Part shown: positions 42,395 through 52,654 of the stretch, in pieces
Layout: the number at the start of each line of letters is the position of its first letter
How positions within the stretch are numbered: position 1 is the stretch's first letter
From: Leclercia sp. LSNIH1
Lineage (GTDB): Bacteria > Pseudomonadota > Gammaproteobacteria > Enterobacterales > Enterobacteriaceae
NCBI RefSeq assembly: GCF_002902985.1
Contig: NZ_CP026167.1
Span: 1,736,001 to 1,800,000 of the forward strand
DNA length: 64,000 nt
Direction: 5' to 3'
Translations under genes and position numbers: made by a program
The notes under the pieces: generated by a model
Seen by the model: only the letters and a program-made list of their open reading frames with translations
The model's database searches: none
Told to the model about the DNA's origin: nothing

Positions 42395-44992
42395 GTGCTA
42401 GAAGAATACCGTAAGCACGTAGCAGAACGTGCCGCCGAGGGGATTGTACCCAAACCGTTAGATGCAACCCAAATGGCCGCGCTCGTCGAGCTGCTGAAGA
42501 ATCCGCCAAAAGGCGAAGAAGAATTCCTGTTAGATCTGTTGATCAACCGCGTACCGCCAGGCGTAGATGAAGCTGCCTACGTAAAAGCCGGTTTCCTTGC
42601 TGCGATTGCCAAAGGCGACGCAACCTCCCCACTGGTTACCCCTGAAAAAGCGATTGAACTGCTCGGCACCATGCAGGGTGGTTATAACATTCATCCGCTG
42701 ATCGATGCCCTGGACAGCGACACGCTGGCGCCTGGCGCCGCCAAAGCCCTGTCCCATACGCTGCTCATGTTCGATAACTTCTACGACGTAGAAGAGAAAG
42801 CCAAAGCGGGCAACAGCTACGCGAAGCAGGTGATGCAGTCCTGGGCGGATGCCGAGTGGTTCCTGAGCCGCCCTGCGCTGGCGGAAAAAATGACCGTTAC
42901 CGTCTTCAAGGTGACGGGCGAAACTAACACCGATGACCTCTCTCCGGCGCCGGATGCGTGGTCACGCCCGGATATCCCACTGCACGCCCTGGCGATGCTG
43001 AAAAACGCCCGCGAAGGCATTGAGCCGGATCAGCCAGGCGCTGTCGGCCCGATCAAACAGATCGAAGCTCTGCAGAAAAAAGGCTTCCCGCTGGCGTATG
43101 TGGGTGACGTAGTCGGTACCGGCTCTTCCCGTAAATCCGCGACCAACTCCGTGCTGTGGTTCATGGGTGATGATATCCCACACGTGCCGAACAAACGTGG
43201 CGGTGGCCTGTGCCTCGGCGGCAAAATTGCGCCAATCTTCTTCAACACCATGGAAGATGCGGGTGCACTGCCAATTGAAGTGGATGTCTCTAACCTGAAC
43301 ATGGGCGACGTGATTGACGTTTACCCGTTCAAAGGCGAAGTGCGTAACCACGAAACCAACGAGCTGCTGGCGAGCTTTGAACTGAAAACCGACGTGCTGA
43401 TTGACGAAGTGCGTGCCGGTGGCCGTATCCCGCTGATCATCGGTCGTGGCCTGACTACCAAAGCGCGTGAAGCGCTGGGTCTGCCGCACTCAGACGTATT
43501 CCGTCAGGCAAAAGACGTGGCGGAAAGCAACCGTGGTTACTCTCTGGCGCAGAAAATGGTTGGCCGTGCATGCGGCGTAGCCGGTATCCGTCCGGGTGCG
43601 TACTGCGAGCCGAAGATGACCTCCGTGGGCTCTCAGGATACCACCGGTCCGATGACCCGTGACGAACTGAAAGACCTGGCGTGCCTGGGCTTCTCCTCAG
43701 ACCTGGTGATGCAGTCCTTCTGCCACACCGCGGCCTATCCGAAGCCGGTTGACGTCACCACGCACCACACGCTGCCAGACTTCATCATGAACCGCGGCGG
43801 TGTCTCCCTGCGTCCGGGTGACGGCGTGATCCACTCCTGGCTGAACCGCATGCTGCTGCCGGATACCGTCGGTACCGGTGGTGACTCCCACACCCGCTTC
43901 CCGATTGGCATCTCCTTCCCGGCGGGCTCCGGCCTGGTGGCCTTTGCTGCCGCGACCGGCGTCATGCCGCTGGACATGCCGGAATCGGTGCTGGTGCGTT
44001 TCAAAGGTAAAATGCAGCCGGGCATCACCCTGCGCGACCTGGTGCATGCGATCCCGCTGTACGCCATCAAACAGGGCCTGCTGACCGTTGAGAAGAAAGG
44101 TAAAAAGAACATCTTCTCTGGCCGTATCCTGGAGATCGAAGGTCTGCCGGAGCTGAAAGTGGAGCAGGCGTTCGAGCTGACCGATGCCTCCGCCGAGCGT
44201 TCCGCTGCGGGCTGTACCATCAAGCTCAACAAAGAGCCGATTATCGAGTACCTGACCTCCAACATCGTGCTGCTGAAGTGGATGATTGCTGAAGGTTACG
44301 GCGACCGCCGTACCCTGGAGCGTCGTATTCAGGGCATGGAGAAATGGCTGGCAGATCCACAGCTGCTGGAAGCCGACGCCGATGCAGAATATGCCGCGGT
44401 GATCGAGATCGACCTGGCTGACATCAAAGAGCCAATCCTCTGTGCGCCGAACGATCCGGATGACGCGCGTCTGCTCTCTGACGTTCAGGGCGACAAGATC
44501 GACGAAGTGTTCATCGGCTCCTGCATGACCAACATCGGTCACTTCCGCGCTGCCGGTAAACTGCTGGATACCCACAAAGGCCAGCTGCCAACCCGTCTGT
44601 GGGTGGCGCCGCCAACCCGTATGGATGCGGCTCAGCTGACGGAAGAGGGCTACTACAGCGTGTTTGGTAAGAGCGGGGCGCGTATCGAAATCCCTGGCTG
44701 TTCCCTCTGTATGGGTAACCAGGCGCGCGTGGCTGACGGTGCGACGGTGGTTTCCACCTCTACCCGTAACTTCCCGAACCGTTTAGGTTCTGGTGCAAAC
44801 GTCTACCTGGCCTCTGCGGAGCTGGCGGCGGTTGCTGCGCTGATTGGTAAACTGCCAACGCCGGAAGAGTACCAGACCTTCGTGTCGCAGGTAGATAAGA
44901 CCGCGGTGGATACCTATCGCTATCTGAACTTCGACCAGCTCTCTCAGTACACCGAGAAAGCGGACGGGGTGATCTTCCAGACGGCGGTGTAA
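42395..44992 (+). CDS. acnB: Aconitate hydratase B / 2-methylisocitrate dehydratase AcnB
   Basis: Main TCA-cycle aconitase: citrate to isocitrate through a [4Fe-4S] cluster; apo-AcnB can bind mRNA. The 865-residue protein has the cluster cysteines in FIGSCMTN (about 710) and GCSLCMGNQ (about 769 and 772), plus the HEAT-like N-terminal domain specific to AcnB. The start is GTG 42395 with SD GAGGAGA. An in-frame ATG nine codons upstream (42368) would add an arginine-rich tail not found in E. coli. Confidence 0.97.
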   Translation: MLEEYRKHVAERAAEGIVPKPLDATQMAALVELLKNPPKGEEEFLLDLLINRVPPGVDEAAYVKAGFLAAIAKGDATSPLVTPEKAIELLGTMQGGYNIHPLIDALDSDTLAPGAAKALSHTLLMFDNFYDVEEKAKAGNSYAKQVMQSWADAEWFLSRPALAEKMTVTVFKVTGETNTDDLSPAPDAWSRPDIPLHALAMLKNAREGIEPDQPGAVGPIKQIEALQKKGFPLAYVGDVVGTGSSRKSATNSVLWFMGDDIPHVPNKRGGGLCLGGKIAPIFFNTMEDAGALPIEVDVSNLNMGDVIDVYPFKGEVRNHETNELLASFELKTDVLIDEVRAGGRIPLIIGRGLTTKAREALGLPHSDVFRQAKDVAESNRGYSLAQKMVGRACGVAGIRPGAYCEPKMTSVGSQDTTGPMTRDELKDLACLGFSSDLVMQSFCHTAAYPKPVDVTTHHTLPDFIMNRGGVSLRPGDGVIHSWLNRMLLPDTVGTGGDSHTRFPIGISFPAGSGLVAFAAATGVMPLDMPESVLVRFKGKMQPGITLRDLVHAIPLYAIKQGLLTVEKKGKKNIFSGRILEIEGLPELKVEQAFELTDASAERSAAGCTIKLNKEPIIEYLTSNIVLLKWMIAEGYGDRRTLERRIQGMEKWLADPQLLEADADAEYAAVIEIDLADIKEPILCAPNDPDDARLLSDVQGDKIDEVFIGSCMTNIGHFRAAGKLLDTHKGQLPTRLWVAPPTRMDAAQLTEEGYYSVFGKSGARIEIPGCSLCMGNQARVADGATVVSTSTRNFPNRLGSGANVYLASAELAAVAALIGKLPTPEEYQTFVSQVDKTAVDTYRYLNFDQLSQYTEKADGVIFQTAV

Positions 44993-45005
44993 TCAACGCC
45001 TCATT

Positions 45006-45032
45006 GCCCGGTGGCTCGACGCTTACCGGGCC
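45006..45032. repeat. REP-like palindrome after acnB
   Basis: GCCCGGT...ACCGGGC arms around GGCTCGACGCTT, a single REP unit of the same family as those at 49363 and 52590. Confidence 0.7.
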
Positions 45033-45036
45033 TGTC

Positions 45037-45065
45037 AAACCCATCGCACACGCGGTGGGTTTTTT
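45037..45065 (+). terminator. Intrinsic terminator after acnB
   Basis: An 11-bp stem with one G-U pair, AAACCCATCGC-ACAC-GCGGTGGGTTT, ending in six T. It lies 45 bases after the acnB stop. Confidence 0.8.
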
Positions 45066-45149
45066 ATTTTCATTCCTTCCACCCGTTCGGCTTTTTTTCT
45101 TCCCCGCTGCTGCGATAATTACTGCAAGAGCTTTGCAGAGGAAAATACT

Positions 45150-45512
45150 ATGGATTACGAATTTCTGCGTGATATCACCGGTGTGGTGAAAGTGCGGATG
45201 TCGATGGGCCACGAGGTGGTCGGTCACTGGTTCAACGAGGAAGTAAAAGAGAACCTGGGCCTGCTCGATGAAGTGGAACAGGCTGCGCGCACGGTCAAAG
45301 GCAGTGAACGATCCTGGCAACGCGCCGGGCATGAATACACGCTGTGGATGGATGGCGAAGAGGTCATGGTTCGTGCCAATCAGCTGGAGTTTTCCGGCGA
45401 CGAGATGGAAGAGGGGATGAGCTACTACGATGAAGAGAGTCTGTCGCTGTGTGGCGTAGAGGATTTCTTGCAGGTGGTGGCGGCCTACCGCGAGTTCGTG
45501 AAGCAGAAATAG
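45150..45512 (+). CDS. yacL: UPF0231 family protein YacL
   Basis: A 120-residue acidic cytoplasmic protein of unknown function, conserved after acnB in Enterobacteriaceae. It matches the family over its full length ([11 protein letters not shown] to AYREFVKQK). SD AGAGGA precedes the ATG. It is preceded by the acnB terminator, so it probably has its own promoter. Convergent with speD. Confidence 0.92.
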   Translation: MDYEFLRDITGVVKVRMSMGHEVVGHWFNEEVKENLGLLDEVEQAARTVKGSERSWQRAGHEYTLWMDGEEVMVRANQLEFSGDEMEEGMSYYDEESLSLCGVEDFLQVVAAYREFVKQK

Positions 45513-45514
45513 TA

Positions 45515-45536
45515 TCAGGAGCATCCCTGCTCCTGA
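45515..45536. terminator. Hairpin between convergent yacL and speD
   Basis: Perfect 9-bp arms TCAGGAGCA-TCCC-TGCTCCTGA fill most of the 30-base gap. T tracts are poor, so termination would be modest in either direction. Confidence 0.55.
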
Positions 45537-45542
45537 CGCATC

Positions 45543-46337
45543 TTATACGGTCGCGATATTGCGGCCGTAGTAAATTTCGCGCATCTCTTTCCACAGCAGG
45601 TCAGTAATGACCTTGCGCTCATCTTCGCTTAAATCTTCCGGCCGGGTATGGAACATGTAGTGCTTCAGGTCGAACTCCTTAAGCAGCATCTTGGTATGGA
45701 AGATATTCTCCTGATAAACATTCACATCCATCATGTCATACAGCGCTTTCATGTCTTCGGACATGAAGTTCTGAATGGAGTTAATTTCATGGTCGATAAA
45801 GTGCTTCATACCATTGATATCGCGGGTAAAACCGCGCACACGGTAGTCAATGGTCACGATATCGGACTCAAGCTGATGAATTAAGTAATTCAGCGCGTTA
45901 AGCGGGGAGATCACGCCGCAGGTGGACACTTCAATATCGGCGCGGAAAGTACACAGCCCACCTTCCGGATGGCTCTCCGGGTAGGTATGTACGCAGATAT
46001 GGCTTTTATCGAGATGGGCAACCACCGCTTCCGGCAGCGGACCGGGATGCTCCGTATGGTCGATAAGGGTGGGATCGACGGGCTCCTCGCTGACCAGAAT
46101 GGTGACGCTGGCACCCTGGGGTTCATAATCCTGACGCGCAATGTTCAGGATATTGGCGCCAATGATAGAGCAGGTTTCTGACAGGATCTCAGTCAGTCGG
46201 TTGGCGTTATAGAGTTCATCGATATAGGCGATATAACCATCGCGCTCTTCCGCCGTTTTTACATAGCAGATATCGTAAATACAAAAACTCAGGCTTTTGG
46301 TCAGGTTGTTAAAGCCATGCAGTTTCAGCTTTTTCAA
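45543..46337 (-). CDS. speD: S-adenosylmethionine decarboxylase proenzyme SpeD
   Basis: Pyruvoyl enzyme that makes decarboxylated SAM for spermidine synthesis. The 264-residue product self-cleaves at the Lys-Ser bond in [19 protein letters not shown] (Ser112), forming the pyruvoyl cofactor. The chosen start is TTG 46337 (LKKLKLHGF), which gives the E. coli length and sits seven bases after AGGGGGT. A GTG at 46346, overlapping the speE stop as GTGA, would add three residues and cannot be excluded. Operon speE-speD. Confidence 0.93.
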   Translation of the reverse strand: MKKLKLHGFNNLTKSLSFCIYDICYVKTAEERDGYIAYIDELYNANRLTEILSETCSIIGANILNIARQDYEPQGASVTILVSEEPVDPTLIDHTEHPGPLPEAVVAHLDKSHICVHTYPESHPEGGLCTFRADIEVSTCGVISPLNALNYLIHQLESDIVTIDYRVRGFTRDINGMKHFIDHEINSIQNFMSEDMKALYDMMDVNVYQENIFHTKMLLKEFDLKHYMFHTRPEDLSEDERKVITDLLWKEMREIYYGRNIATV

Positions 46338-46342
46338 TTCGT

Positions 46343-47200
46343 TCACCCCCTCAGAGCATCGTGCAAATATTGCGGTAAGGCAAAGGCTGCGGTATGGACG
46401 GCCGGATTGTAATAGCGGCAGGTCAGATTCGCCTGCTGGAAGCGCGCCTGAATGATGCCGGTGGAGAGATGGCGCAGGGCATCGTTGTCCGTGGCCCAGG
46501 CAAAGGTCATGACACCGCCGTAATAGGTCGGGATTGCCGCCTGGTAGAAGCTGACGTCGGTAAAGTAGTGGCTCAGCTTGCGGTGGCTGTCGATGGCCTC
46601 GTCCTGCTGCAGGAAGCAGACGCCGTTCTGGGCAACGAAGATACCGCCAGGGTTCAGGCAGCGTTTGCAGCCTTCATAGAAGGCCGAGGTAAAGAGACTC
46701 TCACCGGGACCAATCGGATCGGTGCAATCGGAGATGATCACATCGAAGGTCTGCGTCGTCTGGTTAACAAAATTGACGCCGTCGTCGATCACAAGCGTAA
46801 AGCGCGGATCGTCGTAGCTGCCAGCATTATGGTTCGGCAGGTACTGGCGGCAGAAAGAGACGACGCCCGCGTCAATCTCGACCATGGTGATGCTTTCAAT
46901 GGATTTATGGCGGGAGACTTCGCGCAGCATAGCGCCGTCGCCGCCGCCGATGATCAGCACATGTTTCGCATTCCCGTGTGCCAGCAGCGGGACGTGGGTC
47001 ATCATTTCATGATAAATGAACTCGTCACGCTCGGTGGTTTGCACCACGCCATCCAGCGCCATCACCCGGCCAAAGGCCGCGTTTTCGAAAATGATCAGAT
47101 CCTGATGATCGGTTTTCTCATGATAGAGCACGTTATCAATGGCAAAGTACTGTCCAAAATGGTCATGCAGCGTTTCATGCCACATATTTTTTTCGGCCAT
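46343..47200 (-). CDS. speE: Spermidine synthase SpeE (polyamine aminopropyltransferase)
   Basis: Transfers the aminopropyl group from decarboxylated SAM to putrescine. The 285-residue protein shows the spermidine synthase signature [15 protein letters not shown] near 80-94, the DDGVNFV dcSAM site and the catalytic [14 protein letters not shown] loop (about 157-170). SD AAAGGAGG lies ten bases upstream of the ATG. The C-terminus is three residues shorter than in E. coli. Confidence 0.96.
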   Translation of the reverse strand: MAEKNMWHETLHDHFGQYFAIDNVLYHEKTDHQDLIIFENAAFGRVMALDGVVQTTERDEFIYHEMMTHVPLLAHGNAKHVLIIGGGDGAMLREVSRHKSIESITMVEIDAGVVSFCRQYLPNHNAGSYDDPRFTLVIDDGVNFVNQTTQTFDVIISDCTDPIGPGESLFTSAFYEGCKRCLNPGGIFVAQNGVCFLQQDEAIDSHRKLSHYFTDVSFYQAAIPTYYGGVMTFAWATDNDALRHLSTGIIQARFQQANLTCRYYNPAVHTAAFALPQYLHDALRG

Positions 47201-47257
47201 GGGATGATACCTCCTTTGTTAACACCCGCATAAAACGGGGGCAACATCATAGCTAAC

Positions 47258-47281
47258 TATGACCGTGGTTGCACGGTCATA
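47258..47281. repeat. Perfect inverted repeat between yacC and speE
   Basis: TATGACCGTG-GTTG-CACGGTCATA, 10-bp arms, 58 bases upstream of the speE ATG and 30 bases after the yacC stop. No T tract follows on the minus strand, so it is more likely an operator or leader hairpin than a terminator. Confidence 0.55.
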
Positions 47282-47310
47282 AATTCAGCAAAGGGGCATC
47301 GGATGAGGAT

Positions 47311-47658
47311 TTACTTAACGTAGGCAAGAAGGCTCAGCGAGTCGCGAGCCAGGGCTTTACATTTTTTTGCCGTGGGAATGCCGATGCCGCTGAGATCGCG
47401 GTAGCTGTCTTCACCGAGGGTTTTCATGTCAAAACTGTCGTAGTTGCTCAGATCCCACTGGTTCTGTTGAGCAAAAAAGACCAGGGCGCGGCGAATCTGA
47501 CCGTTGGGTAAATTCTGGTAGCCGCAGTCGTTTTTCAGGAACACGAACACCGCCGTTAAATCCGCCATATCTTCGGCTTCATTTTCACTCAGCGCATAGC
47601 TGTTTGCGCAACTAATCATCAGGGTGCTGAACAGAATTGTTCGGAAAAACGTCTTCAT
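47311..47658 (-). CDS. yacC: YacC family exported protein (PulS/OutS-like)
   Basis: A 115-residue protein with a signal peptide ([22 protein letters not shown]), same length and sequence pattern as E. coli YacC. It carries two further cysteines in the mature part (NDCGYQ and KKCKALA) that probably form a disulphide. The family resembles type II secretion pilotins in fold assignments, but its role in enterobacteria is not established. The start at 47658 is fixed by the signal peptide; a longer open frame upstream is spurious. Divergent from cueO. Confidence 0.88.
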   Translation of the reverse strand: MKTFFRTILFSTLMISCANSYALSENEAEDMADLTAVFVFLKNDCGYQNLPNGQIRRALVFFAQQNQWDLSNYDSFDMKTLGEDSYRDLSGIGIPTAKKCKALARDSLSLLAYVK

Positions 47659-47738
47659 TGCTTCTACCAATACGTCACGGAAATTCAACGTTAGCACACT
47701 TCCCGCCGGTGCGACGATCTTTATTATTGCGGCTTTTC

Positions 47739-47769
47739 TTGACCTTCCGGCAAGGGGAGGGTTTATGCT
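47739..47769 (+). promoter_or_regulatory. CueR-type copper-responsive promoter of cueO
   Basis: TTGACC (47739-47744), a 19-bp spacer and TATGCT (47764-47769). The long spacer is the hallmark of MerR-family control. It contains the dyad ACCTTCC-N7-GGAGGGT, which matches the CueR operator ACCTTCC-N7-GGAAGGT at all but one base. It lies 35 bases before the cueO ATG. Confidence 0.88.
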
Positions 47770-47803
47770 CAGATCATTGACTGCTGCGAATAAGGAGATG
47801 AAC

Positions 47804-49357
47804 ATGCAACGCCGTGATTTTTTAAAATATTCTGCCGCACTGGGCGTCGCCAGTGCGCTTCCCCTCTGGAGCCGCGCGGCATTTGCCGCCGAGCGGCCTG
47901 TTCTGCCGATCCCGAATTTACTCGCTCCCGATGCACGCAATCAGGTGAATCTGATGGTGCAGGCGGGGAAAACCGCCTTTGGTGCGCATCACGCTACCAC
48001 CTGGGGTTACAACGGCAACCTGCTGGGCCCGGCCATTCAGCTACGCAAGGGAAAAGCGCTGACCGTTAACATTCATAATACCCTGAACGAAGAGACCACC
48101 GTCCACTGGCACGGTCTGGAGGTGCCGGGTGAGGTAGACGGCGGACCGCACGGTATCATTAAGCCCGGCGGCCAGCGGACGGTGACCTTTACTCCGGAGC
48201 AGCGAGCGGCGACCTGCTGGTTTCATCCCCATCAGCACGGTAAAACCGGCCATCAGGTGGCGATGGGGTTAGCCGGGCTGTTACTGATTGAGGATGACGA
48301 AAGCCGTCTGCTGCGCCTGCCAAAGCAGTGGGGCATTGACGATGTACCGGTGATCGTGCAGGACAAGAAATTTACCGCCGACGGGCAAATTGACTATCAG
48401 CTGGATGTGATGAGCGCCGCGGTGGGCTGGTTTGGCGACACGCTGCTGACCAACGGGGCGATCTACCCGCAGCACAATGCGCCGAAAGGGTGGCTGCGCC
48501 TGCGTCTGCTCAACGGCTGTAATGCCCGCTCGCTCAATTTCGCCGCCAGCGATAAGCGTCCACTCTATGTCGTCGCCAGCGACGGCGGGCTGCTGGCTGA
48601 GCCGGTAAAAGTGACCGAACTGCCGATGCTGATGGGGGAGCGTTTCGAGGTGCTGGTGGACATCAGCGACGGCAAGCCCTTTGACCTGATAACCCTGCCG
48701 GTAAGCCAGATGGGGATGGCGGTGGCGCCGTTCGATAAACCGCAGCCGGTACTGCGCATTCAGCCGCTGCTGGTGACCGCGTCTGGTGCACTGCCGGACG
48801 CCCTGACCACGCTGCCCGCACTGCCGTCGCTGGAGGGGCTGACCCAGCGCAAGCTCCAGCTCTCCATGGACCCGATGCTCGACATGATGGGCATGCAGGC
48901 GTTAATGAAGAAGTATGGCGACCAGGCGATGGCGGGGATGCATCACGGCCAGATGCAGGGTCATATGAATCATGGCCAGATGGGGGGAATGGATCACAGC
49001 ATGCATGGGTTCGATTTCCACAACGGCAACCGGATCAATGGCAAAGCCTTCGATATGCACACGCCGCAGTTTGCCGCCGCTAAAGGGCAGTATGAACGTT
49101 GGACGATCTCCGGGGAAGGGGACATGATGCTGCATCCGTTCCATATTCACGGCACCCAGTTCCGCATCCTGACGGAAAACGGCAAAGCGCCAGCGGTGCA
49201 TCGCGCAGGCTGGAAGGATACGGTGCGCGTTGAAGGCGGAGTGAGCGAGGTGTTAGTGAAGTTCGATCATGACGCGCCGAAAGAGTATGCCTATATGGCG
49301 CACTGCCATCTGTTAGAGCATGAAGATACCGGGATGATGCTGGGGTTCACGGTATAA
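47804..49357 (+). CDS. cueO: Multicopper oxidase CueO
   Basis: Periplasmic cuprous oxidase that protects against copper. The 517-residue protein has a Tat signal ([20 protein letters not shown]) and four copper-site histidine clusters: HWHG, HPHQHG, HPFHIHG and the C-terminal [12 protein letters not shown]. The Met/His-rich insert over the substrate site (encoded at about 48870-49015: [26 protein letters not shown]) is the CueO hallmark. The start at 47804 has SD AAGGAG. A CueR-type promoter lies directly upstream. Confidence 0.97.
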   Translation: MQRRDFLKYSAALGVASALPLWSRAAFAAERPVLPIPNLLAPDARNQVNLMVQAGKTAFGAHHATTWGYNGNLLGPAIQLRKGKALTVNIHNTLNEETTVHWHGLEVPGEVDGGPHGIIKPGGQRTVTFTPEQRAATCWFHPHQHGKTGHQVAMGLAGLLLIEDDESRLLRLPKQWGIDDVPVIVQDKKFTADGQIDYQLDVMSAAVGWFGDTLLTNGAIYPQHNAPKGWLRLRLLNGCNARSLNFAASDKRPLYVVASDGGLLAEPVKVTELPMLMGERFEVLVDISDGKPFDLITLPVSQMGMAVAPFDKPQPVLRIQPLLVTASGALPDALTTLPALPSLEGLTQRKLQLSMDPMLDMMGMQALMKKYGDQAMAGMHHGQMQGHMNHGQMGGMDHSMHGFDFHNGNRINGKAFDMHTPQFAAAKGQYERWTISGEGDMMLHPFHIHGTQFRILTENGKAPAVHRAGWKDTVRVEGGVSEVLVKFDHDAPKEYAYMAHCHLLEHEDTGMMLGFTV

Positions 49358-49362
49358 AAAAA

Positions 49363-49437
49363 GCCCGGTGGCGCTACGCTTACCGGGCCTACGTGAGCTC
49401 GAACTGTAGGCCGGGTAAGGCGAAGCCGCCACCCGGC
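49363..49437. repeat. REP pair between convergent cueO and gcd, with terminator potential
   Basis: Two opposed REP units: GCCCGGT...ACCGGGC at 49363-49388 and GCCGGGT...ACCCGGC at 49410-49437. The first is preceded by an A run, so on the minus strand it ends in T and would terminate gcd. The second is followed by TTTTT, which would terminate cueO. Confidence 0.85.
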
Positions 49438-49448
49438 TTTTTAGTCAC

Positions 49449-51836
49449 TTATTTTTCATCAGGCAACGCATAGGCAACAATATAGTCGCCCATCTTCGTC
49501 CCAAACGAACCATGACCCCCCGCAGAGATGACAACGTACTGCTTGCCATTCACTTCATAGGTCATCGGTGTAGCCTGTCCACCCGCAGGCAGACGGCCCT
49601 GCCACAGTTTCTCACCGTTGGTCATGTTGTACGCGCGCAGGTAGTTATCTGCGGTTGCCGCGATGAACAGCACGTTACCAGCGGTGGAGATTGGACCACC
49701 CAGCATCGGCATACCCATATTGAACGGCACCGGGATCGGCATCGGGAACGGCATGCTGTCCTGTGGCGTACCAATACGTTTTTTCCAGACGACCTGGTTA
49801 GTTTTCAGATCCAGCGCAGAGATATAACCCCAGGCAGGCTGTTTACACGGCAGGCCAAACGGAGAGAGGAACGGGTTCAGCGTCACGCCATACGGCACGC
49901 CGTACTGCGGCTGAATACCGGATTCCGTACCGGTGCCCTGGGCATCTTTCGGCTGTTCCATCGGGTTGCCCGGGCCGCGTGGGATCAGTTTAGAGACAAA
50001 CGGCAGCGCCATCGGGTTGGCAATCGCCACCTGACGGTTCGGGTCAACGGAGATACCGCCCCATTCGAACATCCCCAGGTTACCCGGGAACACCAGCGTG
50101 CCCTGCTCGGATGGTGGAGTGAAGATGCCTTCATAGCGCAACTGGTGGAACATCACGCGGCACACCAGCTGGTCGAACATGGTGGCGCCCCACATGTCCG
50201 CGCCGCTGAGATCTTTCTTCGGACGGAAGCTCAGATCGGAGAACGGCTGGGTTTTGGTGACATAGTCGCCTTTCGCCGCGCCCTGCGGAACCGGTTTTTC
50301 CGGTGCCGGCACGACCAGCTCGCCGTTACGACGGTCCAGCACGAAGATGTTGCCTGTTTTCGCCGGGGCGTAGATCACCGGTACGGTTTTACCGTTGACG
50401 GTAATGTCTGCCAGCGTCGGCTGGGACGGCATGTCCATATCCCACAGATCGTGGTGAACGGTCTGGTAGCTCCATGCCAGTTTACCGGTGGTCGCATTCA
50501 GCGCCAGAACAGAGCTGGCATAACGCTCCTGCTCTGGCGTGCGGTTGCCACCCCAGATATCCGGCGTGGTCACACCCATCGGCAGGTAGACCAGGTCCAG
50601 CTTCGCGTCATAGGCGGCTGGCGCCCAGGAGTTTGGCGAGTTGAAGGTAAAGGTGTGTTCATCCGACGGGATAGCGTTTGGATCTTTCGCACCCGGATCG
50701 AAGGCCCACAGCAGCTTACCGGTGTTAACGTCAAAACCGCGGATCACGCCAGAGGTTTCGCGAACGGAGAAGTTATCCGTTACCGAACCGGCAATCACGA
50801 TGGTTTTATCGGTGATGATCGGGGGTGAAGTAGGTTCATACAGACCCGGGGTCTGATCCGGCATGTTGGTCTGTAGGTTCAGCACACCTTTGTTGGCAAA
50901 GGTTTCGCACAGCTTGCCGGTTTCGGCGTTAATGGCAAACAGACGACCGTCATTCACCGGCAGCATGATGCGGCGCGGACAGTCGGCGATCACCTCCGGG
51001 CTGGCGTTATCGGCACGCGCTTCGTGGTAAGAGACGCCACGGCAGGTCACGTGCTGGAACTGGTTGTTGGTTTTCAGCTGCGGATCGAAGTGCCATTTCT
51101 CTTTACCGGTGGCCGCATCAAGCGCGAACAGACGCTGGTGCGCCGTACAGAGGTAAAGCATGTTGCCCACTTTAATCGGGGTCACTTCGTTGGTCAGTTC
51201 ACCCGGATCGTTCGGCATCTTAAGATCGCCGGTACGGAATACCCAGGCTTCTTTCAGGTTTTTCACGTTGTCCGCGTTGATCTGCTTCAGCGGGGAGTAA
51301 CGCTGACCTTCCTGGTTACGGCCATAGGCAGGCCAGTCACCATCTGCCACGTCGGAGATCGCCGCCGCAGGCGTAGATTCCGCATTCAGGGTGCCTTTCA
51401 CCTCCTGCGGATCGTTAAAGCCAGCCCAGGTCAGGATGCCACCGCTAATCAGCAGCGCCACGACCAGGGCGGCAACCGCACCGCTGGAGCGCACAAGCAG
51501 ACGACGCCAGACGAAAGGCAGGATCAGCCAGATACCGAAGAAGACCAGAATGTCGCTACGCGGGGTCAGGGCCCAGAAGTCGAAGCCGACCTCCCATACG
51601 CCCCAGATCATCGTAGCCAGCAGCAGGGCCGCGTAGAGCCACAGTGCCGATTGTTTACTACGCCAGAGAAGCAGGGTGACGCCGAGCATAACCACACCTG
51701 CTACCGGGTAGTACCAGGAGCCGCCAATGGCTACCAGCCAGACCCCGCCGATTAACAGATACAGTCCGCAAAATGCAGCGAACAGGGCTGTTAGCCTCAC
51801 GAGCAAACGTGAATGTTGATTTTTTGTTTCCGCCAT
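49449..51836 (-). CDS. gcd: PQQ-dependent membrane-bound glucose dehydrogenase Gcd
   Basis: Inner-membrane quinoprotein that oxidises glucose to gluconate in the periplasm and reduces ubiquinone. The 795-residue protein has five N-terminal membrane helices (about 10-145) and then an eight-bladed PQQ propeller (DWPAYGRNQEGQRYSPL, WVFRTGDL, DLVYLPMGVTTPD and the C-terminal GGHGSFGTKMGDYIVAYALP). The start at 51836 (MAETKNQ) is preferred over a GTG three codons earlier. No pqq genes lie in the window, so PQQ may come from elsewhere or from outside. A CRP site lies upstream. Confidence 0.96.
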   Translation of the reverse strand: MAETKNQHSRLLVRLTALFAAFCGLYLLIGGVWLVAIGGSWYYPVAGVVMLGVTLLLWRSKQSALWLYAALLLATMIWGVWEVGFDFWALTPRSDILVFFGIWLILPFVWRRLLVRSSGAVAALVVALLISGGILTWAGFNDPQEVKGTLNAESTPAAAISDVADGDWPAYGRNQEGQRYSPLKQINADNVKNLKEAWVFRTGDLKMPNDPGELTNEVTPIKVGNMLYLCTAHQRLFALDAATGKEKWHFDPQLKTNNQFQHVTCRGVSYHEARADNASPEVIADCPRRIMLPVNDGRLFAINAETGKLCETFANKGVLNLQTNMPDQTPGLYEPTSPPIITDKTIVIAGSVTDNFSVRETSGVIRGFDVNTGKLLWAFDPGAKDPNAIPSDEHTFTFNSPNSWAPAAYDAKLDLVYLPMGVTTPDIWGGNRTPEQERYASSVLALNATTGKLAWSYQTVHHDLWDMDMPSQPTLADITVNGKTVPVIYAPAKTGNIFVLDRRNGELVVPAPEKPVPQGAAKGDYVTKTQPFSDLSFRPKKDLSGADMWGATMFDQLVCRVMFHQLRYEGIFTPPSEQGTLVFPGNLGMFEWGGISVDPNRQVAIANPMALPFVSKLIPRGPGNPMEQPKDAQGTGTESGIQPQYGVPYGVTLNPFLSPFGLPCKQPAWGYISALDLKTNQVVWKKRIGTPQDSMPFPMPIPVPFNMGMPMLGGPISTAGNVLFIAATADNYLRAYNMTNGEKLWQGRLPAGGQATPMTYEVNGKQYVVISAGGHGSFGTKMGDYIVAYALPDEK

Positions 51837-51896
51837 AAAAGACACTCGATAAGTTTGTTAATTATTTAGTAGCAATTAATTATAGGACTTAACAAG

Positions 51897-51912
51897 TGTG
51901 ATCGGAATCACA
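51897..51912. promoter_or_regulatory. CRP site between gcd and hpt
   Basis: TGTGA-TCGGAA-TCACA matches all ten core bases of the CRP consensus. It is centred about 68 bases upstream of the gcd ATG and 138 upstream of hpt. cAMP-CRP repression of gcd is known in E. coli; position favours gcd. Confidence 0.8.
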
Positions 51913-52041
51913 AATATGGCTTTTGTGAACTCATGCGCCAGGAGGATCCATTTGCTGGTATACTTCAGGGCTTATGAAGCGATGCCGGACGCGAATCCAT
52001 AGGCATTGAGAAATTCGTTATAAAATCATACGGTTAGTAAA

Positions 52042-52578
52042 ATGAAACATACTGTTGAAGTGATGATCCCTGAAGCGGAGATCAAAACGCGTATCGCCGA
52101 ACTTGGTCGTCAGATCACCGAACATTATAAAGACAGCGGCAGTGAGATGGTGCTGGTGGGTCTGTTACGCGGTTCCTTCATGTTTATGGCCGATCTCTGC
52201 CGCGAAGTGCAGGTCTCCCATGAAGTCGATTTTATGACCGCCTCCAGCTATGGCAGCGGCATGTCGACCACCCGTGATGTTAAAATTCTCAAAGATCTGG
52301 ATGAAGACATTCGTGGCAAAGATGTTCTGATTGTGGAAGACATCATCGATTCCGGGAACACCCTGTCAAAAGTACGCGAAATTCTCAGCCTGCGCGGCCC
52401 AAAATCGCTGGCGATTTGTACCCTGCTGGATAAACCGACCCGCCGTGAAGTGGACGTTCCCGTGGAGTTTGTCGGTTTCTCGATCCCGGACGAATTTGTG
52501 GTGGGCTACGGGATTGACTACGCGCAGCGCTATCGCCATCTGCCGTATGTCGGCAAAGTGGTGCTGCTGGACGAGTAA
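52042..52578 (+). CDS. hpt: Hypoxanthine phosphoribosyltransferase Hpt
   Basis: Purine-salvage enzyme that makes IMP from hypoxanthine and PRPP. The 178-residue protein has the PRPP-binding motif [14 protein letters not shown] near 93-106 and the purine-site segment near [20 protein letters not shown]. Monocistronic; divergent from gcd and convergent with can, with a strong bidirectional terminator between. Confidence 0.96.
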   Translation: MKHTVEVMIPEAEIKTRIAELGRQITEHYKDSGSEMVLVGLLRGSFMFMADLCREVQVSHEVDFMTASSYGSGMSTTRDVKILKDLDEDIRGKDVLIVEDIIDSGNTLSKVREILSLRGPKSLAICTLLDKPTRREVDVPVEFVGFSIPDEFVVGYGIDYAQRYRHLPYVGKVVLLDE

Positions 52579-52589
52579 GGCGGATATTA

Positions 52590-52613
52590 CCCGTTGGCGC
52601 TACGCTTAACGGG
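52590..52613. repeat. REP-like palindrome after hpt
   Basis: CCCGTT...AACGGG arms around GGCGCTACGCTT, the same loop core as the REP unit at 49363. Confidence 0.7.
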
Positions 52614-52624
52614 CCTGCGGACTA

Positions 52625-52650
52625 AAAACGGCAACTTGCGTTGCCGTTTT
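52625..52650. terminator. Bidirectional terminator between hpt and can
   Basis: Perfect 11-bp stem AAAACGGCAAC-TTGC-GTTGCCGTTTT, with A on the left and T on the right so that both strands end in a T run. Confidence 0.85.
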
Positions 52651-52654
52651 GCGT

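Noticed and set aside
47624..47803. 60-residue N-terminal extension of cueO
   Set aside because: It covers the CueR promoter and lies before the Tat signal; ATG 47804 has the SD and signal motif.
47659..47940. 94-residue N-terminal extension of yacC
   Set aside because: It runs antisense through the cueO promoter and 5' end; the signal peptide starts at 47658.
49512..50828. 438-codon plus-strand frame opposite gcd
   Set aside because: Shadow of gcd; Arg/His-rich, no domains, no ribosome site.
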